A model generated the notes under the pieces. That model worked only from the letters and a program-made list of their open reading frames with translations. It was not told where the DNA came from and searched no databases. A program made the position numbers and the translations under genes. From NCBI RefSeq assembly GCF_019711195.1, contig NZ_CP081299.1, positions 5,304,501 to 5,368,500 of the forward strand: a DNA stretch of 64,000 nt, read 5' to 3'. This document shows positions 8,885-19,200 of this stretch, piece by piece. Origin of the DNA: Dyadobacter sp. NIV53. Its GTDB lineage: Bacteria; Bacteroidota; Bacteroidia; Cytophagales; Spirosomataceae. Positions within the stretch are counted from its first letter, which is position 1; each line of letters opens with the position of its first letter.

Positions 8885-10336
8885 ATGCAAAGACAGACGC
8901 AGACGCAACGACAGACACTGAAATATTCTCCCTTGCAAATTCAAATGCTGAATTTATTGCATTTGACTACAATGGAATTGGAGCAAAGGATTAAAGAGGA
9001 GCTGGAAGAAAATCCCATATTAGAAGAAGGCAAGGAAGAAAATGCGCCTGAGGAGTCGGCTGATGAATTCGCAGATCCTTCGGATGTGGCAGGTGGTAGT
9101 GATGAAGACTCATCCAGTGTTCAGGATTATTATGACTGGGATGAGTTTAGAGATGATGATATTCCGGATTACAAAACGTATGCGAATAATCAGTCAGCTG
9201 ATAATGAATTGTATACCCGTCCGATGGTGGAGTCTATCGGTTTCAGGGATGACCTCAAACAGCAGGTGCACTTTCTTCGTTTGGACGAAAGGCAGCAGTT
9301 AATAGCTGATTTCATTCTGGATTCACTTGATGAGGACGGATTTTTGAGACGGGACAGTGAAGTAATCGCTGATGATATTTCCTTTGCCAATAGTATGTTT
9401 ATTGATACTGAGGAAGTGGCTCTGATGCTGAAAGTGATCCAGCAGCTCGACCCTCCCGGTATAGCTGCAAGTGATCTGAGGGAATGTCTGTTAATCCAGC
9501 TGCATCGCCTTGAACGCCAGGATGAGGTGTGGAAATGGTCACTTCGCATTGTTTCGGATGCTTTTGACGAACTTGGTTCAAGGAATTATGATAAGATCAT
9601 GCGAGTGCTTGGCCTGGACGAAGAATCGTTAAAAAAGGCTATTCAGCTGATCACTACACTTAATCCTAAACCTGCTTCCGGATTACGAAATGATACCCTT
9701 GTCAATGAGAGCATTAAACCGGATTTTATGCTCAGATATACCGAAGACGGTGAAATTGAAGTTCAGCTTACCTGGGGAAATAGCCCTGCATTAAAACTGA
9801 ACAAGCTTTTTACACAAATGGCCGAGCAAAAAATTGACAAAGCCACCAATCAGTTTTTGAAGAATAAAATGAACTCTGCAAAATGGTTTATTGATGCCAT
9901 TAAGCAGCGTGAAAATACGATGATAAGCACTTTGCGTGCTATTGTAAAACTTCAGTATGATTATTTTCAAACCGGTGATATCAAGAAACTGAGGCCAATG
10001 ATCTTAAAAGACGTTGCTGAAATTATTGACATGGATATTTCAACAGTGTCGCGTGTTACGACAAATAAATACGTTCAGACTCCATTTGGCATCGTGTTAC
10101 TCAAAGATTTATTCACAGAAGGTGTAACCAACGAAGACGGAACGGAAGTTTCTAACAGGGAAATACAGGAAGCAATTCGTGAAATAGTGGTTGATGAAGA
10201 TAAAAGACACCCTTACAACGATCAGCAGATCACAGATTTACTTTCTGAAAAAGGGTATTCAGTAGCACGGCGCACCGTGGCAAAATATAGAGAGCAGTTA
10301 AATATACCAACGGCAAGACTAAGAGTAACCATTTAA
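8885..10336 (+). CDS. rpoN: RNA polymerase sigma-54 factor
   Basis: Sigma factor that recognises -24/-12 promoters and needs an AAA+ activator to open DNA. The 483 residues have all parts in order: Gln-rich region I (QRQTLKYSPLQIQMLNLL, then ELEENPILEE), a strongly acidic region II (about residues 55-105), the core-binding domain, a helix-turn-helix (DISTVSRVTTNKYVQTPFG) and the RpoN box (ARRTVAKYRE) about 20 residues from the end. The ATG at 8885 was chosen because family members begin right at the Gln-rich region. A sigma-54 activator follows after 27 bases and a kinase after that, so this is probably an rpoN-led signalling operon. Confidence 0.96.
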   Translation: MQRQTQTQRQTLKYSPLQIQMLNLLHLTTMELEQRIKEELEENPILEEGKEENAPEESADEFADPSDVAGGSDEDSSSVQDYYDWDEFRDDDIPDYKTYANNQSADNELYTRPMVESIGFRDDLKQQVHFLRLDERQQLIADFILDSLDEDGFLRRDSEVIADDISFANSMFIDTEEVALMLKVIQQLDPPGIAASDLRECLLIQLHRLERQDEVWKWSLRIVSDAFDELGSRNYDKIMRVLGLDEESLKKAIQLITTLNPKPASGLRNDTLVNESIKPDFMLRYTEDGEIEVQLTWGNSPALKLNKLFTQMAEQKIDKATNQFLKNKMNSAKWFIDAIKQRENTMISTLRAIVKLQYDYFQTGDIKKLRPMILKDVAEIIDMDISTVSRVTTNKYVQTPFGIVLLKDLFTEGVTNEDGTEVSNREIQEAIREIVVDEDKRHPYNDQQITDLLSEKGYSVARRTVAKYREQLNIPTARLRVTI

Positions 10337-10363
10337 AATATACAAAAGCCCTTAAAACCTGGC

Positions 10364-11821
10364 ATGAAAAAAATTGTAGTTGTTGATGATGAAGCAGACA
10401 TCTGCTTCTTGTTGAAAAGGTTCTTATCAAAAAATGATTTCATTGTAGAAACAGCACAAAATGGTAAGGATGGCCTGGCGTTAATTGAGGCCATTTCGCC
10501 GGATCTTGTAATGACTGATTTTCGTCTGGGTGATATTACCGGAACAGAACTTCTTACTGCAATCAAAGCGAAACGTCCGAATGTACCCGTTTTAATTATA
10601 ACTGGTTATTCCGATATAAAAGTGGCAGTCAGCGTGATGAAACTGGGTGCTTATGATTATATCACCAAACCCCTTTTCCCTGACGAAATTCTGGTAACGG
10701 TAAAGAAAGCAATTGCTGACGCGGAATCATCCAAAAACGAACAGGTAGAATATGCAGCAGCGGTCGAAGTAAGCGATACAGCAACTGTTAAGCCGGCACG
10801 CAGAGGTTATTCCAAATCTAAAGCAGGTTATGTGATGGGGCAAAGTGACATATCGGATAATTTGTTCAGACAGGTTGATCTGGTAGCTCCAACCAACTTC
10901 AGTGTAATTATTTATGGTGAAAGCGGTTCGGGAAAAGAGGCTATTGCACAGGAAATCCATAATCGTTCGAAGAGAAAAGATATGCCATTTGTGGCAATGG
11001 ATTGTGGCGCAATATCCAAGGAACTGGCAGGCAGTGAATTGTTCGGGCACGAAAAAGGTTCGTTTACAGGAGCCCTGCAGACAAAAATCGGTCATTTTGA
11101 GATGGCTAACGGAGGAACTTTGTTTTTGGACGAAGTTTCTAATTTATCCTATGAAATTCAGGTTGCGTTGCTGCGTGTGGTTCAGGAGCGCAAAATGAGA
11201 AGAATAGGCGGTTCAAAAGAAATTGATCTGGATGTGCGGATATTGGTGGCGAGTAACGAAAGATTGCTGGATTCTGCCAAAAGTGGAAAATTCAGAGAAG
11301 ATTTATATTATCGTTTCAACGAGTTTACAATTGAAGTTCCTGCCCTTAGAAACCGGAAAGATGATTTAATGCTTTTCGCGAATACATTCCTGGAATCTAC
11401 CAACGCAGAGTTGAGTAAAAGTGTAAAAGGGTTTTCAGACGAAGTTGTGGATGATTTTTTAAGTTATTCGTGGCCAGGTAACCTCAGGGAGCTTAAAAAC
11501 GTAATTAAGCGTGCGACTTTGCTTTCTGATGGTGATTTGATAGAAGAAAAATCACTTCCGTTTGAAATTGTTAATTATCGTAAGTTGAAGGATCTGGATG
11601 AAGAACCTGTTTCGGTTCCGATAATGGCAGCGCAGGGAAATCTGGAAATGGCAGATGGTGATGATGTAAAACCAAGCCTCAAAACAGTTGCCAACGAAGC
11701 CGAATATGATATGATTATGCAGGTGTTGCGGGATGTTAATTTTAATAAAAGTAAGGCTGCCCGTTTGCTGAACATTGATCGAAAGACGCTTTATAATAAA
11801 ATGAAGCAGTTCGATATTTAG
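10364..11821 (+). CDS. NtrC-family sigma-54 response regulator
   Basis: A 485-residue activator with three domains. The receiver (1-120) has D52 as acceptor in LVMTDFRLGD. The AAA+ domain (about 155-385) has Walker A GESGSGKE, the sigma-54 contact loop as GSFTGA, and Walker B GTLFLDEV. The Fis-type helix-turn-helix ends the protein (NKSKAARLLNIDRKTLYNKMK). The loop is GSFTGA rather than GAFTGA; the key Phe and Thr are kept. When phosphorylated it should drive ATP-dependent opening of sigma-54 promoters. It lies 27 bases after rpoN and 23 bases before a histidine kinase, which is the likely partner. Confidence 0.94.
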   Translation: MKKIVVVDDEADICFLLKRFLSKNDFIVETAQNGKDGLALIEAISPDLVMTDFRLGDITGTELLTAIKAKRPNVPVLIITGYSDIKVAVSVMKLGAYDYITKPLFPDEILVTVKKAIADAESSKNEQVEYAAAVEVSDTATVKPARRGYSKSKAGYVMGQSDISDNLFRQVDLVAPTNFSVIIYGESGSGKEAIAQEIHNRSKRKDMPFVAMDCGAISKELAGSELFGHEKGSFTGALQTKIGHFEMANGGTLFLDEVSNLSYEIQVALLRVVQERKMRRIGGSKEIDLDVRILVASNERLLDSAKSGKFREDLYYRFNEFTIEVPALRNRKDDLMLFANTFLESTNAELSKSVKGFSDEVVDDFLSYSWPGNLRELKNVIKRATLLSDGDLIEEKSLPFEIVNYRKLKDLDEEPVSVPIMAAQGNLEMADGDDVKPSLKTVANEAEYDMIMQVLRDVNFNKSKAARLLNIDRKTLYNKMKQFDI

Positions 11822-11844
11822 TTAAAGCTTGTAATCTTTCTTGA

Positions 11845-13263
11845 ATGAATAGTAAATTAATAACGGTACTTCTGGTCGATGATGATGAAGATGATTATTT
11901 TCTGACCAGAGAGTATTTTCAGGATCTGATAAACTGGAAATTTGATATTACGTGGTGTTCTACTTACAAAGAGGCACTGTATGAAATAAAGAATAATAAG
12001 TACGATCTCTATCTTTTCGATTATCTACTAGGTGAAAATAATGGAATTGACTTAATAGAAGAGGCTTGTGGAATGGAATGTGAGGAGCCCATTATATTGC
12101 TCACGGGCAAAGGTGATACCAAAATAGCCGTTGAAGCTTTACGTCTCGGAGCAGCGGATTATCTGATCAAGAGTGAACTGGATCCTGAAAAACTGGAAAG
12201 AAGTATACGCTATGCACTCGAAAGAACTTCTGTACTGAAAGCACTTAAACACAGTGAAAGACGGTACAGAAGGATTTTTGAAGAATCCAACGACTTTCTT
12301 TTTATTAGTGACTTAAAAGGTAATATTCTTGATTTTAATGCATCTGCATGTGTCCTGACAGGTTATTCGGAAGAGGAATTGAAAGCGATCAATATTCTGA
12401 ACCTGGTTGATGAACCACAGTTTGAAGCGTTCTGGAACAGCATGAGGGACAGAACCATTCATGATTGCGAAGTACGCCTTATCACGAAGGACAACGACAA
12501 AAAATATTGCCTTTTTTCTGCTTCTGTCGAGGTGGATGACGGTAATCTGTATGTTCAGGGAAGGATACACGATATGACTGCCAGGAAGCAATCAGAAAGA
12601 GAACGCCTGTTTTCTGAAAAAATGGCAGTGACCGGACGGCTGGTTCGCATGCTTGCACATGAGGTTAGAAATCCACTTACCAATGTTAACCTGTCTGCCG
12701 AGCAACTGGAAATGGAGCTGGTGGATGAAGACCAGAAATTTTATACCCAGATAATCAAACGTAATTGTAACCGGATTAACGACCTGATTACACAGTTGCT
12801 TCAGCCATCAAGCTCTGCTGATATTGAGCTTGTTGAAAGTTCGGTCAACAAAGTTTTGAATGATGCCATTGCTACTGCTTATGACCGTGTTCAATTAAAA
12901 AGGATACAGATTATAAGTCAGTACGCAGAAGAGAACCTGTTGCTTCCGCTTGATTCTGTGTCGCTGCAAATGGCCTTTTTAAACCTGATTACCAATGCTA
13001 TTGAAGCAATGGAAGAGGATAAGGGTATACTGCGTATCAGTACGAGAAACCACGGAGATTCATTCCAGGTGATCTTTGCAGATAATGGTTCTGGTATCAG
13101 TGAAGAGAATATGGACAAAATATTTGAACCTTATTTCACGGGTAAAAACAACGGAATGGGTATCGGTTTGGCAACGACGATGAGTATTATTAACGCCCAC
13201 CACGGCCGTATTGATGTACAGTCAGAAATCGGAGTTGGTACTACTTTTACGATTAGTTTTTAG
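11845..13263 (+). CDS. REC-PAS-histidine kinase (receiver at the N-terminus)
   Basis: A 472-residue soluble sensor kinase with an unusual order. An N-terminal receiver (1-125, acceptor D59 in YLFDYLLGENNG) is followed by a PAS domain (about 133-250, RRYRRIFEESNDFLF), then HisKA with phospho-accepting H272 in LAHEVRNPLTNV, and an ATPase domain with NLITNAIEAM, DNGSGIS and GMGIGLATTMSII. There is no membrane segment. A receiver in front of the kinase suggests that phosphate arriving from another kinase tunes its activity. It is the likely partner of the activator 23 bases upstream and might also serve the orphan receivers at 6307 and 7752; the latter is inference. Confidence 0.93.
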   Translation: MNSKLITVLLVDDDEDDYFLTREYFQDLINWKFDITWCSTYKEALYEIKNNKYDLYLFDYLLGENNGIDLIEEACGMECEEPIILLTGKGDTKIAVEALRLGAADYLIKSELDPEKLERSIRYALERTSVLKALKHSERRYRRIFEESNDFLFISDLKGNILDFNASACVLTGYSEEELKAINILNLVDEPQFEAFWNSMRDRTIHDCEVRLITKDNDKKYCLFSASVEVDDGNLYVQGRIHDMTARKQSERERLFSEKMAVTGRLVRMLAHEVRNPLTNVNLSAEQLEMELVDEDQKFYTQIIKRNCNRINDLITQLLQPSSSADIELVESSVNKVLNDAIATAYDRVQLKRIQIISQYAEENLLLPLDSVSLQMAFLNLITNAIEAMEEDKGILRISTRNHGDSFQVIFADNGSGISEENMDKIFEPYFTGKNNGMGIGLATTMSIINAHHGRIDVQSEIGVGTTFTISF

Positions 13264-13344
13264 GAAACTGAAAAACTACTGATTTGATTCAGAGGCACCG
13301 TGAAATTTGTAAGATAGATAACTGACTATTTCCATAGACTAAAA

Positions 13345-14160
13345 ATGACAAAGCCATTTATAGTACTGATAAGTTTCCTCGTCTTGCCTATAACCGGCTT
13401 TGCCCAAAATATATTTGATTGCACTTCCAAATCTGTTCAGGATAGTTTGTTTCCGATTTATTCAAAAAAAGCCCGGAAATACACATGGGATGATCCGGCA
13501 CGAGAACTTACTTATGACAGTTTGCTTGCTATTTGCCCTGATATTGCGGAAGCTTATCAGGAAAAAGGTATCCCATACCTGGCAAATGGAAATTTTGAAA
13601 AGGCATTGCAAAACAATGATAAAGCAGTTGAACTTGACCCGGTTCGGTGGACTGCTTACCGTGGTTATTTACATTGCATTTATGCCAAAAATTACGAAAA
13701 GGCCATTGCTGATTTTGAAACTGCGGAAATACTGACTCCCCATTCATTTATTCAGGATCATAGTTTTTCATTTTATATTGCGCTTAGTTACATGGAGCTG
13801 GGAAACTACAGCAAAGCAGAAAGTTATTTTTTAAAAGATATTGCCCAGCAAAGCAGAGGAGAAGCCATGAATGATATTCATTTTAATTCATTGCTTTATT
13901 TTGGAATCCTGTATTACCTGATGAATGAATTTGATAAGGCAGAAATGTATCTCAGGGATTGCCTGCGGCTATATGAACAGCATCCAATGGCCAATTACTA
14001 CATGGCTATGACGTTTAAAGTCACCGGCAATAAGCAGCAGGATCTTTATTTTGAAAAGGCTAAGCAGTTTATGCAGGAAGGTTATAAAATGAATGAACCC
14101 CACACTTTTAATGTAAATTATCCAAGACAAATTACGATGTCGGATATAGAAAAACGATAG
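13345..14160 (+). CDS. exported TPR protein
   Basis: 271 residues with a signal peptide (FIVLISFLVLPITGFAQ) and three to five TPR-like helices pairs (for example NGNFEKALQNNDKAVELDP, NYEKAIADFETAEILTP, NEFDKAEMYLRDCLRLY). It starts 81 bases after the kinase gene on the same strand and may belong to the same transcript. It is probably a periplasmic scaffold. No partner can be named. Confidence 0.78.
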   Translation: MTKPFIVLISFLVLPITGFAQNIFDCTSKSVQDSLFPIYSKKARKYTWDDPARELTYDSLLAICPDIAEAYQEKGIPYLANGNFEKALQNNDKAVELDPVRWTAYRGYLHCIYAKNYEKAIADFETAEILTPHSFIQDHSFSFYIALSYMELGNYSKAESYFLKDIAQQSRGEAMNDIHFNSLLYFGILYYLMNEFDKAEMYLRDCLRLYEQHPMANYYMAMTFKVTGNKQQDLYFEKAKQFMQEGYKMNEPHTFNVNYPRQITMSDIEKR

Positions 14161-14235
14161 ATTCCTGCTTTGTTTCCTGCAACGTTCATGGCGTCAGCGG
14201 CGTAATGGTTTAATAGAATTTTTACCATTCCTGTT

Positions 14236-15132
14236 ATGAAGCCAATCTATACGTTCATTGTAATTATTGCCTTTTCGAACTTTGTTTTTGCTCAGGATAA
14301 TGCGGATTATTATCGTCCGGTTTTTCCTAAACCTGTTGGTTCAAAACCCTACAATGCCGAATCTCTGTTAAAAACGTTTGGGGATGTACGTGTCACTAAC
14401 AGATGGTACGCTGGTGCCAATGGTTTTGTAAGGACCGACAAAAATATGCTGAATAATACACTCGATGGAATTATTGCAACCAAATCACCAGCCAGCTATG
14501 GTTACAGTGCTTCGGTTGGATGGATAAGCCACGAACAGTGGGCGGTTGAGGCAGAATTTGCAAGATCACCCATTCATAATGTGCTTCTGATCAATGGGGC
14601 TAATCCATTATCTTATAAATTTTCAAATGACAAAAACAGCCTGATACTTCGTGGAAAACGCCGTTTGTTATTTGGAAAATCATCTTTACGCCGCTCTGCA
14701 TTCTGGATTGGCGGAGGAATAGGCATAGTTCCAAATTCAGGTAAAACAAAGGAGTATCTGGAATTTTCGGGATATAAAGAACGGGGCCGGAGACAAGCTA
14801 TTGATACATTGTTTATTACGAGTGATACCCGCACTAATGCACATTTTACAGGTTTGGCGGAAGTATCGGCGGAGTATGTCTTGAAAGTTTCCAGAGCTAT
14901 TGACCTTAGTTTTTTTGGTCGTAAACAGTGGGGAATGGGGAATTCACTTACAACCAATCTGGTTTATTATGTCAACGGCCTGGAAACTCAGACTGCAAAA
15001 ATTACAAGTGATGGAAGTGGATGGAGTTTCGGTATTTCCCTGCGTTATATGATGCACATTGGTTATAATTTTGATAAAATGAACCACTCTTTTAAATTGA
15101 GGAAGGAAGCAAAAAACCTTACTGATATATAA
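14236..15132 (+). CDS. exported protein, possible outer-membrane beta-barrel
   Basis: 298 residues with a clear signal peptide (YTFIVIIAFSNFVFAQ). The mature part has alternating hydrophobic and polar stretches with many aromatic residues (YGYSASVGWISHEQWAVEAEFA, FWIGGGIGIVP, WSFGISLRYMMHIGYNF), as in small outer-membrane barrels. The chain continues about 20 residues past the last strand. I recognise no named family. It follows the TPR gene by 75 bases and ends at a bidirectional terminator, so it may be the last gene of the rpoN-led transcript. Confidence 0.65.
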   Translation: MKPIYTFIVIIAFSNFVFAQDNADYYRPVFPKPVGSKPYNAESLLKTFGDVRVTNRWYAGANGFVRTDKNMLNNTLDGIIATKSPASYGYSASVGWISHEQWAVEAEFARSPIHNVLLINGANPLSYKFSNDKNSLILRGKRRLLFGKSSLRRSAFWIGGGIGIVPNSGKTKEYLEFSGYKERGRRQAIDTLFITSDTRTNAHFTGLAEVSAEYVLKVSRAIDLSFFGRKQWGMGNSLTTNLVYYVNGLETQTAKITSDGSGWSFGISLRYMMHIGYNFDKMNHSFKLRKEAKNLTDI

Positions 15133-15133
15133 A

Positions 15134-15168
15134 ATTTCAGCCCAAAGTTTAAACTCCGGGCTGATTTT
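15134..15168. terminator. bidirectional intrinsic terminator
   Basis: TCAGCCC (15137-15143) and GGGCTGA (15158-15164), flanked by AAAA on one side and TTTT on the other. It separates two convergent genes whose stops are only about 40 bases apart. Confidence 0.75.
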
Positions 15169-15173
15169 ACAAT

Positions 15174-15707
15174 TTAATTGCGCTTACCAACAGCTTTATT
15201 ATGATCATTTTTATCTGATCCTTTACCTGAATTACCATTGTTATTACGGTTGGCTATGTTTTTTTGGCCAGGCTGCTCTTTTTCCCATTTCTGGTGCTGT
15301 GGATGCTGATTGCTCTGGAAGTACTTTTCATCTTTACTGTCACGGATTACGGCCTGGTTTCGTTTTCCTTTATAATTCGCGTACTGTGTTTTTTGGATCT
15401 TATTGCGCAAATATGGCTTAGGTTCGTTCATTACCACTTTGTAGGAATTATATAAGTCAAAATTCTTGTAACGCGACGGAAGGTTTTTTCCATAGATCCA
15501 TTGCGTACCGTTTTGATAAACGTATTGCGATTTGTTTACATCAAAATATACATTGATGTCCGGAAGATAATAGAAATCAACATGGTCATAGCCGGTTGGC
15601 CCCCAGGCTGGTTGATTGCCTATATTGATGTTTACACTTACTTGTGCATTTACTTCATACCCGAGTGCAGATACTATAAGAAGTCCCGCTAAAATTAACT
15701 TTTTCAT
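15174..15707 (-). CDS. exported Asn/Lys-rich hypothetical protein
   Basis: 177 residues from the ATG at 15707, which gives a clean signal peptide (LILAGLLIVSALGYEVNAQ). An upstream alternative start would add 12 residues ahead of that peptide and is not used. The middle is Tyr- and Asn-rich (VDFYYLPDINVYFDVNKSQY). The last 60 residues are low-complexity Asn, Gln, Lys and Gly. I do not recognise the family beyond similar short exported proteins common in Cytophagales. It stands alone between a bidirectional terminator and an intergenic region. Confidence 0.7.
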   Translation of the reverse strand: MKKLILAGLLIVSALGYEVNAQVSVNINIGNQPAWGPTGYDHVDFYYLPDINVYFDVNKSQYVYQNGTQWIYGKNLPSRYKNFDLYNSYKVVMNEPKPYLRNKIQKTQYANYKGKRNQAVIRDSKDEKYFQSNQHPQHQKWEKEQPGQKNIANRNNNGNSGKGSDKNDHNKAVGKRN

Positions 15708-15738
15708 TTTGTCAAAAATTTGTGAATGAATTACTAAC

Positions 15739-15753
15739 AGCAAACAATTTGCT
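15739..15753. promoter_or_regulatory. perfect dyad upstream of the Asn/Lys-rich gene
   Basis: AGCAAA-CAA-TTTGCT, a six-base-pair dyad about 35 bases ahead of the ATG at 15707. It could be an operator or simply a leader hairpin. No regulator gene is adjacent. Confidence 0.3.
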
Positions 15754-15907
15754 TTTCTAATTCTATGACGCAGAATTTGACCGAATGTTTAGTGGTAAAA
15801 TTCGGATATCGACAGAGAGGTTTAATTTACCGATGGATACATAGCTTTTAACGATAAGGCGGGCGCAAAGAAGTCTCTTTTTTTTGTGTATATACTTGCA
15901 AAAAACG

Positions 15908-15940
15908 AAAAAACCACTCTACCGATTAGAGCGGTTTTTG
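15908..15940. terminator. hairpin with flanking A and T runs
   Basis: AAAAAACCACTCT and AGAGCGGTTTTT pair around ACCGATT with one mismatch. The A and T runs make it a possible bidirectional terminator. The nearest gene that could use it is the very short reading frame at 16003-16116 on the minus strand. Confidence 0.6.
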
Positions 15941-16002
15941 GCAGAATTTACATAAAATCTTTTATCTTGAAATACTATTATTTTTAATACTGTTAAAATC
16001 GA

Positions 16003-16116
16003 TTATTTTTCAGAATTAAGCTCAGAACGTATTTTTTTAACAAAGTCAAGATGAACATCCGTAGCAGAAGCAATCTGTTCATCAGCAAATGTAACATTTT
16101 TTATAAATGCTGACAT
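16003..16116 (-). CDS. 37-residue reading frame, possible gene remnant
   Basis: An ATG-to-TAA frame ending in ATDVHLDFVKKIRSELN. This wording resembles the C-terminal helix-turn-helix-like tail of Rpn/PD-(D/E)XK nuclease-family transposases, so it may be the last piece of a deleted one. It is too short for a firm call. A hairpin terminator lies about 60 bases beyond its stop, which is compatible with a real transcript end. Confidence 0.3.
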   Translation of the reverse strand: MSAFIKNVTFADEQIASATDVHLDFVKKIRSELNSEK

Positions 16117-16164
16117 AATAACTACTTTTTGTCAACTTAACCTGTAAATAAATAATTCTAAGAC

Positions 16165-16203
16165 ATAAAAAAACTGCCTTCTCATACAGAAAAGACAGTT
16201 TCC
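16165..16203 (-). terminator. intrinsic terminator of the metal efflux operon
   Basis: Read on the minus strand, AAACTGTCTT and AAGGCAGTTT pair with one mismatch and are followed by a T run. It lies 20 bases after the RND pump stop codon. Confidence 0.8.
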
Positions 16204-16222
16204 GAATTACCAACTCATTCTT

Positions 16223-19200
16223 TTAAACTAACATCTTCTTCTTCCGATTGAAAAAAGCATAGATAATCGGGAAAATAAGCAAGGTTAGTATTGTCGCTGT
16301 AATCAGCCCGCCGATTACAACTATGGCCAGAGGTTTCTGAGTTTCTGAACCAATTCCGGTAGATGTTGCAGCAGGAAGAAGACCTATTGCAGCCATTAAT
16401 GCGGTCATAATGACCGGTCGTATTCTTGATTTTACACCTTCTCTTATTGCATCGTCTAGTGGCATTCGTGCTGCCAGATTTTTATTGAACACAGAAATAA
16501 GGATTACGCCATTCTGCACACACAAACCGAATAAGGCAATAAAACCTACTCCGGCTGATATTCCGAAATTCATGTGTGTGGCATGCAAAGCCAGGATCCC
16601 GCCAATCAATGCAAAAGGAACATTCACCAGTACCAAACCGGCATCTTTCGCATTGCTGAACATGATAAACAGCAGGATAAAAATACCAATGAGGCTAATT
16701 GGCACAACCTGTCCCAGACGTGCCGTTGCGCGAACCTGATTTTCAAATTCACCCGACCAGTTTACTGAATAACCTTTCGGTAAAGATTTCAACAAAGGTT
16801 TCACACGGCTTTGCGCATCTGCAATTGTACTTCCCAGATCCCTTTCGCGAACAGAGAATTTTACACCAATAAAACGTTTGTTATTATCCCTGTATACGAA
16901 AGCCGGGCCAGTAACCGTACGGATACTGGAAATCTCTTTTAACGGGATCTTGCCACCGGTTAGCGTTGGAACCATCAGCTGCTGAATATCATTTACATCA
17001 CGGCGGTACTGCTGTTCGTAACGTAGGCGGATATCAAACTTTCGCTCACCTTCATAAAGAATTGAGGCTGTTTTTCCACCGATCGCCATTTCAATTACCG
17101 CCTGCACGTCGGCTGTGCTTACTCCATATTGCGCCATTTTGTGATCATGCAGAATTACACTGATTTCCGGCTGCCCAATGTTTCTTAAAATACCTACATC
17201 CTTAATTCCCGGAACATTTTTAATGGCCTCCAACACTTCATTGGCTTTATTATTAAGCGTTTCCAGGTCGTCGCCATAAATTTTAACCGCATTACTGGCA
17301 TTCATTCCAGCTACGGCTTCGGCGACATTGTCGATAATCGGCTGTGAATAATTGTAGTTGATACCCTGGAATTCTTTGAGTTTTTTGTCCATTTCCTCAA
17401 TCAGATCATCCTGACTAATATTCCTTTTCCATTCATCCTTTGGTTTTAAATTCACCTGCATCTGAACGTAATAAAAACCTGAAGGGTCAGTTCCGTCATT
17501 GGATCGGCCGGTTTGGGATAAAACACCATTCACCTCAGGAAACTCATTCAGTTTGGCACGAAGGACAGTTACCATTTTAATAGTTTCGTTCAGAGAACTG
17601 CTCATGGGCATTTTTGCTTCTACCCAGAGTGCTCCTTCATTAAGCGTTGGCAGGAATTCGGTTCCGAGCAATGTGGAGGAGAATAAACTTAATCCCATAA
17701 ATACAGATGCGAACAAAACGCTGATCTTTTTATGCCCGTAACACCAGTTGAAGCCATTAATAATGATCGTATCAAAAAACCTTACGATCGGATTGCTCTT
17801 TTCACGTACATTTTTATTCAGCAAAAATGAGCAAAGTACAGGTACCAATGTAAGTGTGTAAAGCAAAGCGCCCATTAGTGCAAAACCCAGTGTATAGGCC
17901 AGTGGAGTAAACATTTTACCTTCTACTTTCTGGAAACTAAAAATGGGGATAAGCGCTGTAATGATGATAAGTTTTGAAAAGAAGATTGCCTTTCCAAGTT
18001 CGCCACCGGTTTTTTTGATTAATCCCAGTTTGGAAAGTTTATTAAACCTGTCCATCCCGTTTTTATGTGCCAGATGATCTAGGGCCACAAAAATCCCTTC
18101 AACCATTACTACTGCGCCATCAATGATAATCCCAAAATCTATCGCACCCATTGATAAAAGGTTTGCCGACATACCTTTCATTCTCAGGCACATAAATGCA
18201 AACAGCAATGCAAGCGGAATAATAATGGAAACAATAACTGTTGTTCGCCAGTCGGCCATAAATAGAAATACAATGACTGTTACCAGCACAATACCTTCTA
18301 TCAGATTGTGTTTTACCGTATGTGCACAAAATTCGATCAGGTTATCCCGGTCATAAAAGGTCACCATTTTTACATCCGGCGGCAGTATTTTCGTATTCAG
18401 TTCATCAACCTTTTCCTTTATACGTGCCAGTACTTCACTCGGATTTTCACCTTTACGCTGTACAACAATCCCTTCAACAGCATCGTCATTTCCATCAAGC
18501 CCAACCTGCCCGACACGCGGCATATCCGATTCTTTCACCGCAGCCACATCACGTACCAGAACAGGATTGTCCTTTACATATTCTACAATAATATTTTCAA
18601 TGTCAGGTATGGAATTCAGTAATCCGATTCCTCTTACTACATAAGCCTGCCCGTTTTTTTCAATGACATCACCACCTACATTGACATTGCTTTTTGTTAC
18701 AGCCTGGTAAACTTCCAGTGGCGTAATGTTGTATTTTACAAGTTTGGTAGGATTTACCTGTACCTCATATATTTTTTGCCTTCCGCCAAAAGCCACTACA
18801 TCTGCAACACCCGGAATACTTCTTAGCTGGCGGTCGATTACCCAGCTTTGAAGTGTTAGCAATTCACGGCTGTCGCGGTCTTTACTTTGCAGTGTATACC
18901 GGAAAATTTCACCTGTTGGCCCATAAGGCGGCTGAACATCCGGTTCTACGCCTTCGGGTAATGATATGTTCCGAAGCTGGTTATTAACCTGCTGCCGGGC
19001 AAAAAAGTCTTCGACATTGTCATCAAAAATGATTTTGATAATGCTCAGACCAAACATGGTGGTACTTCTCACATTGGTTTTTTGCTGAACTGAGTTCATT
19101 GCAACTTCAATGGGCACAGTCACGAACCGCTCAATTTCCTCGGCACTCCGTCCGTTCCATTGTGTAACGATAATGATCTGTGTATTAGTAACATCCGGAA

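Noticed and set aside
18120..18622. Reading frames of 69-104 codons on both strands inside the RND pump gene
   Set aside because: They are shadows of a long, well-conserved gene and have no recognisable content.
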